In this document: piece after piece, positions 6,701 to 12,200 of the stretch | Numbering within the stretch: the stretch's first letter is position 1 | How the letters are laid out: each line of letters begins with the position of its first letter | Virus record (IMG/VR): IMGVR_UViG_3300033978_000224 | Coordinates: 1 to 21,182 of that record | From: a virus | Length of the DNA: 21,182 nt | Strand: one strand, 5' to 3' | The notes under the pieces: model-generated | The model's input: only the letters and a program-made list of their open reading frames with translations | Told to the model about the DNA's origin: nothing | The model's database searches: none | Translations under genes and position numbers: made by a program

Positions 6701-6766
6701 AAGGGTGTGGTTAGCCTATATTTGTCGGGAAACTTTTATAGCCTATGTTGCAACACCACACCCTCC
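6701..6766 (+). ncRNA. putative structured small RNA A
   Basis: About 66 nt with no coding potential. AGGGTGTGGT (6702-6711) and ACCACACCCT (6755-6764) form a perfect 10-bp stem closing a 43-nt loop. Inside, CTATA (6716-6720) can pair with TATAG (6737-6741), and TAGCCTAT occurs twice (6712-6719, 6739-6746). The predicted transcription start is the base just 5' of the stem, which argues for a discrete RNA rather than a leader. It is not a tRNA: there is no T-loop motif next to the stem. The 3' side (CCTCCTAAATTTT) is only a weak terminator tail. No known family recognised. Confidence 0.5.
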
Positions 6767-6778
6767 TAAATTTTACTC

Positions 6779-6787
6779 TGATATAAT
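6779..6787 (+). promoter_or_regulatory. extended -10 promoter, leaderless start
   Basis: TGA-TATAAT at 6779-6787; ATG 6794 begins 7 nt after the last base of the hexamer, so the mRNA should begin at the A of ATG. Confidence 0.65.
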
Positions 6788-6793
6788 TGATTT

Positions 6794-6943
6794 ATGGATC
6801 TAGAAAAAGAAATAAAAGATATTCTTTTTGAAATAGGAAAAGACATCAAGATTCATAAATTAATAGATGGTAACTTAATTGTTGAAATGGATTATGAAAA
6901 ATACACTGCTGAATTAATAGCCTTATTTAATAAAACTAATTAG
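6794..6943 (+). CDS. 49-residue protein, leaderless
   Basis: ATG 6794 to TAG 6941-6943. The peptide starts acidic (MDLEKEIKDILFEIGKDIK) and looks mostly helical, with no motif that I recognise. There is no Shine-Dalgarno and the ATG lies exactly 6 nt after a consensus -10. It is the last + strand gene; its stop overlaps by 4 nt the stop of the convergent gene on the other strand, and no bidirectional terminator is visible there. Confidence 0.6.
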   Translation: MDLEKEIKDILFEIGKDIKIHKLIDGNLIVEMDYEKYTAELIALFNKTN

Positions 6944-7092
6944 CCCTTATCCTTCTTGTACTCTCCATATTTACCAAGGACTGCTTTAACTGTCCCGTCT
7001 TTTCTTAAACGAACAATCATTCCGTCTTTAATCTGAACAGGATTAAATGGATGCTTTGTCCTAAACTTCCCAGATGCTTTTCTGTTTCCCAT
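6940..7092 (-). CDS. 50-residue basic hypothetical protein
   Basis: ATG 7092-7090 overlaps the stop of the upstream head-type gene by one base (TAATG), and the frame ends at TAA 6942-6940. The peptide is Lys-rich at both ends with a beta-like centre (IKDGMIVRLRKDGTVKAVLG), possibly a small SH3-like or OB-like strand pair. Family not recognised. It is the last gene of the - strand arm and converges on the 49-residue + strand gene. Confidence 0.65.
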   Translation of the reverse strand: MGNRKASGKFRTKHPFNPVQIKDGMIVRLRKDGTVKAVLGKYGEYKKDKG

Positions 7093-8069
7093 TATATCGT
7101 GTGTGTTTCTCTTTGTACCTTGGTATGATCTTTACCAAATTCGGCAAACAATGCTTTATCTTTTTCACGATTAACAATTCCTCTTGACCAAGAGAATCCT
7201 GCATCTCCACCCCATGCAAGCCACATAATATATCCGTTAGATGGGTTTGCTGAGTTGCCCCAGTCCTTACCCTTCTTGTCTACTTCATGGCGTGAGAAGT
7301 ACGAGAACATTCTCTTAACAGTACTGAGAGAGATAGTTTCTCCTCTTGCTAACTGCCCTGCACGAGTCCAACCAACTGCAGTTCCAGCACCATTTGCTTT
7401 TCCATCTTCCTTAAACTTAATTGCTCTACGAGCAGCAGATCTTGCTCCTGCTGGTGGTGAGTATCCGTCCGCTTTTGAAACTGAATCTGTTTCGTATTCA
7501 ACTGTATCATCATCTTCAAATAGATCATCTGCTTTTGCAGCAGGTACACAATTAGGAACTGGCTTACCATTGTCTCCTGGCTTCATTCCTCTTTGAACAT
7601 ATCCATCCCAACAAGGTGCTTGCTTACTTACATTACCACAGCAATCTGATTTCATTTCTCCAGCCTGACACTGAGGACATTCTTCGCATGTAACATTTAG
7701 TTCTTTACACATTGGACAGCCACAGCCTTCGTATTCTTTTTTAATCTTTTCTTCTTCTTTATACGACTTGCCCATCTGCGAATCGTACATTGCCATAGCA
7801 ACCTCTGAATCCATTGAGTGATTATCCATATCTGCTTTTTCAGCATCCTTGTACATCATGCCAATACTGTATGCTGTTGGCTTCCATGTACCGTTTTCTT
7901 CTTTGTGTATTCTAACTGACATTGCTGGGTTTTCTGGTGGCATTGAAACCAAAGCATATTCTGATCCAGGAGTACCAAGTATTCCACCCTCAGTCATAAT
8001 GTGCTCTATAACGCCATGAATAACCCCCTCAGAGGTTGATCCCATAACAAAGTCGCCTTCTTTTAACAT
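7092..8069 (-). CDS. phage head/structural-type protein with Tudor-like N-terminus and Cys-rich insert
   Basis: 325 residues in three parts. Residues 1-75 (KEGDFVMGSTSEGVIHGVIEHI) resemble the small Tudor/SH3-like domain found at the start of many actinophage head-associated proteins. Residues 116-174 hold ten cysteines (116, 118, 121, 128, 131, 134, 143, 144, 153, 174), a likely multi-zinc knuckle. Residues 204-296 match the common phage domain with GWTRAGQLARGE, VKRMFSYFSRHEVDKKGKDW and WLAWGGDAGFSW. That C-terminal domain often occurs in capsid-assembly or protease-linked proteins, but its biochemical role is unsettled. The mRNA is predicted leaderless: TATAAT ends 6 nt before the ATG. Confidence 0.75.
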   Translation of the reverse strand: MLKEGDFVMGSTSEGVIHGVIEHIMTEGGILGTPGSEYALVSMPPENPAMSVRIHKEENGTWKPTAYSIGMMYKDAEKADMDNHSMDSEVAMAMYDSQMGKSYKEEEKIKKEYEGCGCPMCKELNVTCEECPQCQAGEMKSDCCGNVSKQAPCWDGYVQRGMKPGDNGKPVPNCVPAAKADDLFEDDDTVEYETDSVSKADGYSPPAGARSAARRAIKFKEDGKANGAGTAVGWTRAGQLARGETISLSTVKRMFSYFSRHEVDKKGKDWGNSANPSNGYIMWLAWGGDAGFSWSRGIVNREKDKALFAEFGKDHTKVQRETHTI

Positions 8070-8075
8070 CTAACT

Positions 8076-8084
8076 ATTATATCA
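8076..8084 (-). promoter_or_regulatory. extended -10 promoter, leaderless start
   Basis: On the - strand TGA-TATAAT (8084 to 8076), then 6 nt and ATG 8069. The TGA is at the same time the stop codon of the HNH gene. Confidence 0.65.
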
Positions 8085-8357
8085 CTTTGTAAGACCTAAA
8101 AACCTATTATGAGTCCTTATCCTGTGGCAGTTGGCACAAACTACCTCGCACTTTTCTATCTCTTTTTTAATGGCCTTCCAGGACATCCCGTCGTGGACCA
8201 TCCTTGAAACATTGTATTTTTTATTTCCTAGGTGATCAAAATCTAAGACTATAGGGTTCTTATTCCCACAATCAGCACAACCAGCAGCCTCTTTTATCTC
8301 TGTAAGTCTCTGCTTAAACTGTTTCTTATTGTAAGCGGACAACTCTTTGTCTGTCAT
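8082..8357 (-). CDS. small HNH endonuclease
   Basis: 91 residues from ATG 8357. Zinc ligands Cys27-x2-Cys30 and Cys74-x2-Cys77 frame the HNH core DFDHLGNKK (His42), followed by NCHRIRTHNR with His78 and His83. Longer in-frame starts exist at 8366 and 8402, but 8402 lies in the stem of the putative RNA next door, and a TATAAT at 8373-8368 predicts a start near 8361, just before ATG 8357. Free-standing HNH proteins of this size in phages act as homing endonucleases or as packaging-associated nucleases. No intron or terminase is seen nearby, so a solo mobile endonuclease is the more likely reading. Confidence 0.82.
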   Translation of the reverse strand: MTDKELSAYNKKQFKQRLTEIKEAAGCADCGNKNPIVLDFDHLGNKKYNVSRMVHDGMSWKAIKKEIEKCEVVCANCHRIRTHNRFLGLTK

Positions 8358-8396
8358 AGATATACCCATTATATAGCCTTTTAAGGGCATTAGAAG

Positions 8397-8478
8397 CCCC
8401 ATACAGGCAATTCAGGCACGAAGGCCACGGTATATATCAATGGGTAACTAAGCCATCTCTAAGGTCCTGTATGGGGAC
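8397..8478 (-). ncRNA. putative structured small RNA B
   Basis: Read on the - strand from 8478. CCCCATACAGG (8476-8466) pairs perfectly with CCTGTATGGGG (8407-8397), an 11-bp stem closing a 58-nt interior. The interior can form ATGG/CCAT (8456-8453 with 8443-8440) and GGC/GCC (8426-8424 with 8417-8415), giving a three-way junction. The predicted start, 8478, is two bases before the stem, the same design as small RNA A. It ends about 24 nt before the predicted HNH mRNA start. No known family recognised; it could also be a cis element for the HNH gene. Confidence 0.5.
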
Positions 8479-8484
8479 AACTAT

Positions 8485-8493
8485 ATTGTAACA
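8485..8493 (-). promoter_or_regulatory. extended -10 promoter for small RNA B
   Basis: On the - strand TGT-TACAAT (8493 to 8485). Seven nt beyond the hexamer is G8478, just ahead of the 11-bp stem. Confidence 0.55.
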
Positions 8494-8500
8494 TAATAAT

Positions 8501-8604
8501 GGAGCAGTTTAGTAGACTTGCTCAGGTCCCCCAGGTAATTACCCTGGTCCTCCGTACTCAGCAATAAGGTTGCTATAAGCAACTGCATGTATCATGACGG
8601 AATA
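8501..8604 (-). ncRNA. putative multi-hairpin small RNA C
   Basis: Non-coding gap 3' of hsp20. On the - strand TATAAT at 8616-8611 predicts a start near 8604, but there is no TGn or -35, so it could instead be the hsp20 3' UTR. Possible helices in order: TTCCGT (8602-8597) with ACGGAG (8555-8550) closing a loop that contains GTTGC/GCAAC (8583-8579 with 8573-8569); CCAGG/CCTGG (8547-8543 with 8535-8531); and GAGCA/TGCTC (8523-8519 with 8506-8502). Four helices in about 100 nt is more than expected by chance for AT-rich DNA, and the promoter of small RNA B follows directly. Confidence 0.4.
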
Positions 8605-8616
8605 CTGTCTATTATA

Positions 8617-9036
8617 CTACTTAATTTTAATAGACTTAGGTTTCTTTTCTTCTGGAACTACCCTGATGACATTTACATTTAGCATGCCATCTTTTAGTTC
8701 TGCCGAGGTCACTTCCATATACTCACCAAGAGCAAAAGATCTTACGAACTTTCGTCCTGCTATACCCTTATGGACTACCTCTGCATCTATTACATCTACA
8801 ATCTCTCCCTTAATAATAAGAGTTCCATTGTCTACTGAGACATCAATATCTCCCTTGGAAAAACCAGCAACCGCAAGAGATATCCTATATGTATCTTCAT
8901 CTAGTTTGATAAGATCATAAGGTGGATATGACTGTGAGTTTGTTTTGTATGCATTGTTTAGGCGATTCAACTCTCTGTTGAAGCCAATAAAAAAAGGATC
9001 ATTAAATAGATCCAGTGTTGACCATGTTTGTTTCAT
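8617..9036 (-). CDS. small heat-shock protein Hsp20 (alpha-crystallin family)
   Basis: 139 residues. The alpha-crystallin domain spans about 38-139, with AVAGFSKGDIDVSV, the strand LIIKGE and the family end AELKDGMLNVNV followed by an IKIK tail that can fill the dimer groove. It should be an ATP-independent holdase that binds unfolding proteins in the cytoplasm; phage versions probably protect virion or host proteins during stress or assembly. Expression should be strong: the promoter has consensus TTGACA and TATAAT 17 bp apart. The Shine-Dalgarno AGGGG is buried in a ROSE-like hairpin, suggesting heat control. Confidence 0.93.
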   Translation of the reverse strand: MKQTWSTLDLFNDPFFIGFNRELNRLNNAYKTNSQSYPPYDLIKLDEDTYRISLAVAGFSKGDIDVSVDNGTLIIKGEIVDVIDAEVVHKGIAGRKFVRSFALGEYMEVTSAELKDGMLNVNVIRVVPEEKKPKSIKIK

Positions 9037-9037
9037 T

Positions 9038-9060
9038 TTATTCCCCTTTCAAGCGAATAA
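9038..9060 (-). promoter_or_regulatory. candidate RNA thermometer (ROSE-like hairpin) on hsp20 mRNA
   Basis: In the RNA, UUAUUCGCUU (9060-9051) folds over a GAA triloop onto AGGGGAAUAA (9047-9038): nine pairs, one of them U-G, and one G-G mismatch. The whole Shine-Dalgarno AGGGG is inside the stem and the hairpin ends one base before the AUG. A G facing a G in the ribosome site, flanked by weak A-U pairs, is the hallmark of ROSE thermometers of small heat-shock genes. Confidence 0.6.
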
Positions 9061-9093
9061 GTTAAATTACCCCCCATATGGGCAGGCATAAAT

Positions 9094-9122
9094 ATTATAG
9101 CATAAGAAAAGACGGCTGTCAA
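9094..9122 (-). promoter_or_regulatory. full-consensus promoter of hsp20
   Basis: On the - strand TTGACA (9122-9117), 17-bp spacer, TATAAT (9099-9094), with TGC before the -10. Predicted start near 9087 gives a 5' UTR of about 51 nt. A short CCC-ATAT-GGG hairpin lies early in this leader, before the thermometer hairpin. Confidence 0.88.
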
Positions 9123-9134
9123 ATAACAACCGTC
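9103..9134 (-). terminator. rho-independent terminator after the holin-like gene
   Basis: On the - strand GACGGTTGT (9134-9126) pairs with ACAGCCGTC (9119-9111), one T-G wobble, 6-nt loop, followed by TTTTCTTA. It ends the long - strand gene string. The loop and 3' arm contain the -35 box of the hsp20 promoter. Confidence 0.8.
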
Positions 9135-9155
9135 AAATCTTATTTGTATTTTTGA

Positions 9156-9464
9156 TTACAATACGTTATGGCTTGTTCCGCCTCCGCCACTCTTGCGAGT
9201 TGACTTCTTTGCTGGAGCCTTCTTGGCAGTCTTCTTAACTACCTTTGCATTCTTAACTGCAACATCTACGTCTTTTACTGATGGCATTCTACCGAACGCT
9301 GGATCAGATGGATTTGCTGCTCTCAATACTACGGGCACAAGTGCTCCAAGTAGTGAGTATGCTAGTGTCTGTGGATCAGTTACACCAGAGGCATACATTG
9401 CTGTTGCTGCTCCAAGTACTGATCGTCCGTATGACGCTAGTGCATTTTTAATTTGTTCATTCAT
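9156..9464 (-). CDS. holin-like small membrane protein with Lys-rich tail ending GGGG-x2-H-x2-L
   Basis: 102 residues from ATG 9464, chosen because AGGAGG lies just upstream; a longer frame to 9530 would run into the previous gene. Two hydrophobic stretches (SVLGAATAMYASG and LAYSLLGALVPVVLRAA) flank a short polar turn, then NPSDPAFGRMPS, a pattern of small actinophage membrane proteins sometimes annotated as holins. The C-terminus is a Lys/Ala-rich basic linker (VVKKTAKKAPAKKSTRKS) ending in GGGGTSHNVL. The CHAP lysin ends almost the same way (GGGGKGHVAL), linking the two proteins functionally. A terminator follows the gene. Confidence 0.72.
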   Translation of the reverse strand: MNEQIKNALASYGRSVLGAATAMYASGVTDPQTLAYSLLGALVPVVLRAANPSDPAFGRMPSVKDVDVAVKNAKVVKKTAKKAPAKKSTRKSGGGGTSHNVL

Positions 9465-9474
9465 TTTATTCCTC

Positions 9475-9660
9475 CTAGGATATGAACTTCGATATGGCTG
9501 TCCAAACTGGTTGAGCAAGCCATAGTCCAATTATACCAGCAACTCCAGCAAAAACTGGGGGAGCAGGAATTGGAATCTTAATTGGGGATATTGCGCTTAT
9601 TGATAGGATAATTATGCCTAAAGTAAGCCCTACTGATAGTGATAGTAATATTTCTTTCAT
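9475..9660 (-). CDS. XapX-like small membrane protein
   Basis: 61 residues, with two predicted membrane segments (LLSLSVGLTLGIIILSISAI and FAGVAGIIGLWLAQPV) around IPIPAPP. That layout and the PIPAPPxxAGVxGIxG signature match the XapX domain, a small bacterial membrane family of unknown function. The ATG directly abuts the upstream TAA (TAAATG), with GAGGGA as ribosome site inside the upstream gene. The next gene starts 10 nt downstream. Confidence 0.7.
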   Translation of the reverse strand: MKEILLSLSVGLTLGIIILSISAISPIKIPIPAPPVFAGVAGIIGLWLAQPVWTAISKFIS

Positions 9661-9822
9661 TTATTCCCTCGATTTTTGTAGTTGTGTGTAATGATTTAAA
9701 CAGATATCTAAAATTTTTGTTTCAGTGCTAAATAATTTTTCTCCATCAACATCGCAGCCAATAACGCTGCAGGTTCCTAATGGTTCAAAAGAAAGTTGGT
9801 CGTATGACTTAAATTCTATCAT
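9661..9822 (-). CDS. 53-residue hypothetical protein
   Basis: Starts at ATG 9822, overlapping the stop of the monooxygenase gene (ATGA), and stops at TAA directly before the XapX-like start. Three cysteines (Cys18, Cys23, Cys41) and SVIGCDVDGEKLFSTET, which reads like a beta hairpin. No family recognised. The tight junction on both sides is the main evidence that it is translated. Confidence 0.65.
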   Translation of the reverse strand: MIEFKSYDQLSFEPLGTCSVIGCDVDGEKLFSTETKILDICLNHYTQLQKSRE

Positions 9823-10694
9823 TGTTTAGAATCCAAATACTGTTTGATAAATGGAATAATAATATTCCTTTCTTGCCTTGGCACAGCATTTATTAATAAA
9901 TGGTTTATGCCATCTTGCTCAAGAGTATTAACAAACTCATCAAAACTTTCATGAGTAAAGTATTCCGTGTCATCTATTACTTTTGGAACTTCTCCTTTTC
10001 TCCACACTGGCCTTAAGGAGTAGTTGTGCAATGATTTAAGTTCTTCTTCAGTTTTTCTAATAATAGGTGTCATGGTTATCATTACTTCAGTGTCTTTGAT
10101 ATCGATAGGAATTTTTAATGAAGGATCTTTATGAACATCTGACCAAAACCCTCTTTTATATATGTGGTATGGAAGTATTATTTTGTTATTATACTTTTTT
10201 ACTGCTTCTAATACATAACTATTTGTTGTAGAAATAAAAATATCTAGGCTATTTTTTAATGGTTCGTTTTCTGCGTTAGTAGAATGATCTATACTTTTTA
10301 TCATTTTGCCAAGAGACTCAATAAAATCAACAGTATATTTTGATCTTTCTAAAGGAGTAGACAAATCATTTACGTTTCCAACTATTCCACCAATAGACTG
10401 TTCATGATCTTTGATGTATCCTGGAACAATATTTATTTGAAGCCTATTTTCCATTATTTCGCTCATTGATTGACTAATTGCATTAAGGTATTGTGGAGAA
10501 ATAGTGTGTGGCCTGATTGCAATAAGATATTTTATTTTTTTGTTTAGTTTCATTTCTCTTGCAACCCTTATAAACATGTCCCCTTGTGTTGGATCATAAG
10601 TATACATCACGCCAGAAAAATTGCTTTTTTCTAGATTGTGTGCTGACTCAGGACTTTCTTCTTGAAACACACCACCAAAATAATAAAATTTCAT
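9819..10694 (-). CDS. luciferase-like monooxygenase (LLM, flavin-dependent)
   Basis: 291 residues with the TIM-barrel start of bacterial luciferase/alkanesulfonate monooxygenases: FSGVMYTYDP (strand 2), IKYLIAIRPHTISPQYLNA (55-73; compare the SsuD-type LRFLVALRPG...SP motif) and RLQINIVPGY (84-93, matching RLLINVVTGG). The family oxidises organosulfur or other small molecules with FMNH2 or F420H2. The protein is shorter than typical SsuD (about 380), and its C-terminal part is less similar, so the substrate is open. A flavin monooxygenase in a phage operon of small membrane and unknown proteins is unusual. The gene starts at the last base of the upstream stop (TAATG). Confidence 0.78.
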   Translation of the reverse strand: MKFYYFGGVFQEESPESAHNLEKSNFSGVMYTYDPTQGDMFIRVAREMKLNKKIKYLIAIRPHTISPQYLNAISQSMSEIMENRLQINIVPGYIKDHEQSIGGIVGNVNDLSTPLERSKYTVDFIESLGKMIKSIDHSTNAENEPLKNSLDIFISTTNSYVLEAVKKYNNKIILPYHIYKRGFWSDVHKDPSLKIPIDIKDTEVMITMTPIIRKTEEELKSLHNYSLRPVWRKGEVPKVIDDTEYFTHESFDEFVNTLEQDGINHLLINAVPRQERNIIIPFIKQYLDSKQ

Positions 10695-11104
10695 TATACT
10701 ATTTTATCATAATCTTCTGGCAGTAAGTTTTTTAATTTTTTAAATTCTGAAGATATTTTTTTTAATGCGAAGTCATGTGGAGCAACCATACCATCTACTG
10801 CTGCACCATATCTATCATAGTATTCAACCTGGGGACCAACCTCATTAATAAATGACTTAAGGCCAGCCTGAACTTCTTCTATGTATTGATATGCCCAATC
10901 ACGAGAATCTGAAACAAATTTTAAAAAATCTTCATTAGATTTTTCTTTATCTGTTTTGTTGGCTTCGTGTTCTTGTTGTTGATGCAGCAATAGTTTTAGT
11001 GTATTGGCAAGAATAGCCTTGTTATTTTTTATTTGTTTTAAATAAAGATATAAAAACAAAGAAGTAAGAATAGACAGAATAAAAATTAAAACTAATTCAA
11101 TCAT
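10694..11104 (-). CDS. membrane-anchored phage protein with coiled-coil
   Basis: 136 residues. A single N-terminal membrane segment (about 3-22: ELVLIFILSILTSLFLYLYL) is followed by a basic stop-transfer end and a long helical, Glu/Lys-rich part that should lie in the cytoplasm. The segment FLKFVSDSRDWAYQYIEEVQ is distinctive and feels conserved among phages, but I know no function for it. It overlaps its neighbours by ATGA and TAATG. Confidence 0.7.
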   Translation of the reverse strand: MIELVLIFILSILTSLFLYLYLKQIKNNKAILANTLKLLLHQQQEHEANKTDKEKSNEDFLKFVSDSRDWAYQYIEEVQAGLKSFINEVGPQVEYYDRYGAAVDGMVAPHDFALKKISSEFKKLKNLLPEDYDKIV

Positions 11105-11340
11105 ACTTCTTTACCACCCTCTCTAACTAAAAGGACTATTGCCCCATTATCTTCTAAAGCCTTTTTAACACGAATCATATATTCTACAGCCTGTCTTTTA
11201 AGATCGACTGTTTCTAAAGACATGAAAACTTTTTCTTTTGCTTTGACTGTAATAAAACTGTCGTTATCTATTACTTCCAAAGAAAATCCTTTTGGACAGT
11301 CCAAAGACCTAAAGGCTCTTCTCATCTGATCTGTATACAT
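11101..11340 (-). CDS. 79-residue hypothetical protein
   Basis: Compact alpha/beta sequence: MRRAFRSL helix, FSLEVIDNDSFITVKA strands, then a long helix VDLKRQAVEYMIRVKKALEDNG and a final strand AIVLLVREGG. It resembles a small ferredoxin-like fold, but no family is recognised. Starts one base after the WhiB stop and overlaps the downstream start by ATGA. Confidence 0.7.
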   Translation of the reverse strand: MYTDQMRRAFRSLDCPKGFSLEVIDNDSFITVKAKEKVFMSLETVDLKRQAVEYMIRVKKALEDNGAIVLLVREGGKEV

Positions 11341-11341
11341 A

Positions 11342-11623
11342 TTACTCCATTGTTAGGGATTGCCATGTGGTTCCCCAGTCAGTCTTTGTCTTGTGGCTAG
11401 AAAATTCTTTTGATATTTCTCCATTTTCTAAATATACCCCGCCCCAAACTCCCCATTCTTTTCCTGAAATACCAACAGAAAAACATTCTTTTCTTACAGG
11501 ACATGTAGAACATAACAGATCTACGGCAGGCCTTAGCAATTCATCTTCTTCATACTTGTCAAAAAACACATTTGTGTCATAATCCAGGCATGCAGCATCG
11601 TCTTTCCATTTATACTTATTCAT
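11342..11623 (-). CDS. WhiB-family Fe-S transcription factor
   Basis: 93 residues. The four cluster ligands are Cys12, Cys38, Cys41 and Cys47 (C-x25-C-x2-C-x5-C), followed by GVWGG (58-62), the family turn that contacts the principal sigma factor. WhiB proteins are confined to actinobacteria and their phages, which is the best host clue in the window. By analogy with mycobacteriophage TM4 WhiB it could redirect host sigma-A/WhiB regulation or block superinfection (inference). The usual basic C-terminal DNA-binding tail is short here (SSHKTKTDW). Its ribosome site GTGAGG overlaps the end of the upstream gene. Confidence 0.95.
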   Translation of the reverse strand: MNKYKWKDDAACLDYDTNVFFDKYEEDELLRPAVDLLCSTCPVRKECFSVGISGKEWGVWGGVYLENGEISKEFSSHKTKTDWGTTWQSLTME

Positions 11624-11624
11624 A

Positions 11625-11837
11625 CTACCTCACATACTTGTCAGGTATTTCCCATCCACTTCTAGAAACGACAAAAATCTTTTTTAGATGCCAGGCATTA
11701 TTTTTTAATGCTCCGTGCTTTGATGTAAAAGCCTTATTTGACTTTACCATCTCTACAACATCCCACCCATCCCAGGACAAGTTGCTGTTCTTAGAAACGA
11801 TTGTTTCCATTTTTTCAAGAGAATTAATTGATATCAT
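11625..11837 (-). CDS. 70-residue hypothetical phage protein
   Basis: Start set by AAGGAG 8 nt upstream of ATG 11837. The sequence SWDGWDVVEMVKSNKAFTSKHGALKNNAWHL looks like a small globular domain with three Trp; it ends in SRSGWEIPDKYVR. I do not recognise the family. Stops one base before the WhiB ATG. Confidence 0.68.
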   Translation of the reverse strand: MISINSLEKMETIVSKNSNLSWDGWDVVEMVKSNKAFTSKHGALKNNAWHLKKIFVVSRSGWEIPDKYVR

Positions 11838-11849
11838 TGTGTGTACTCC

Positions 11850-12200
11850 TTAAAAGTTGTATACGTTTGTGTTGATGTTCTTTGATCTTGACAAGTTAAC
11901 TACTTTAGAAACTTGCTCTTTTGGATTAGCAACAAAAGCAAAATGATTAAAACTGTCTATGTTTTCTTCAATCCATTCAGGGCTAACCCTAAACAGTTTA
12001 ATAGACTTTCCTCTAGCCTTCATTCCTCTTTCAGAAAGATTTACAAACTCTGATGCCATTGCACTAATGTTTCCTGGACCAGCAGTATATAAATAAAAAT
12101 CTTTCTCGTTTTCTTTTAATTCAGATAATGCAACTGCCATTGCTCTAAGAAAAATATTATAGTTTTTGAAACTAGGTGTCCCTTGAACCCCTACTATCAT
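11850..12200 (-). CDS. SLOG/Rossmann-like nucleotide-binding protein
   Basis: 116 residues from ATG 12200; a GTG one codon earlier is possible. The first strand MIVGVQGTPSF and the later YLYTAGPGNISAMASEFVN fit a SLOG-type (DUF2493/LOG-like) Rossmann fold, in which a glycine-rich loop binds a nucleotide derivative. The assignment is from pattern only. Its start lies 29 nt inside the upstream gene in another frame, an unusually long overlap for this operon. Confidence 0.6.
   Translation of the reverse strand: MIVGVQGTPSFKNYNIFLRAMAVALSELKENEKDFYLYTAGPGNISAMASEFVNLSERGMKARGKSIKLFRVSPEWIEENIDSFNHFAFVANPKEQVSKVVNLSRSKNINTNVYNF

Noticed and set aside
6701-6766. Small RNA A as a degenerate third tRNA
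   Set aside because: The acceptor-like stem is present but there is no T-arm (TTCRA) before its 3' side and no 7-nt anticodon loop on a 5-bp stem.
7255-7596. 113-residue + strand open frame
   Set aside because: Lies inside the head-type gene on the opposite strand, has low-complexity Ser/Ala content and no start signals.
8082-8478. HNH gene plus RNA B as an IsrB/HEARO (OMEGA) system or group I intron
   Set aside because: The protein has only 91 residues with no RuvC part, the RNA is about 80 nt rather than about 300, and no intron core or split gene is visible.
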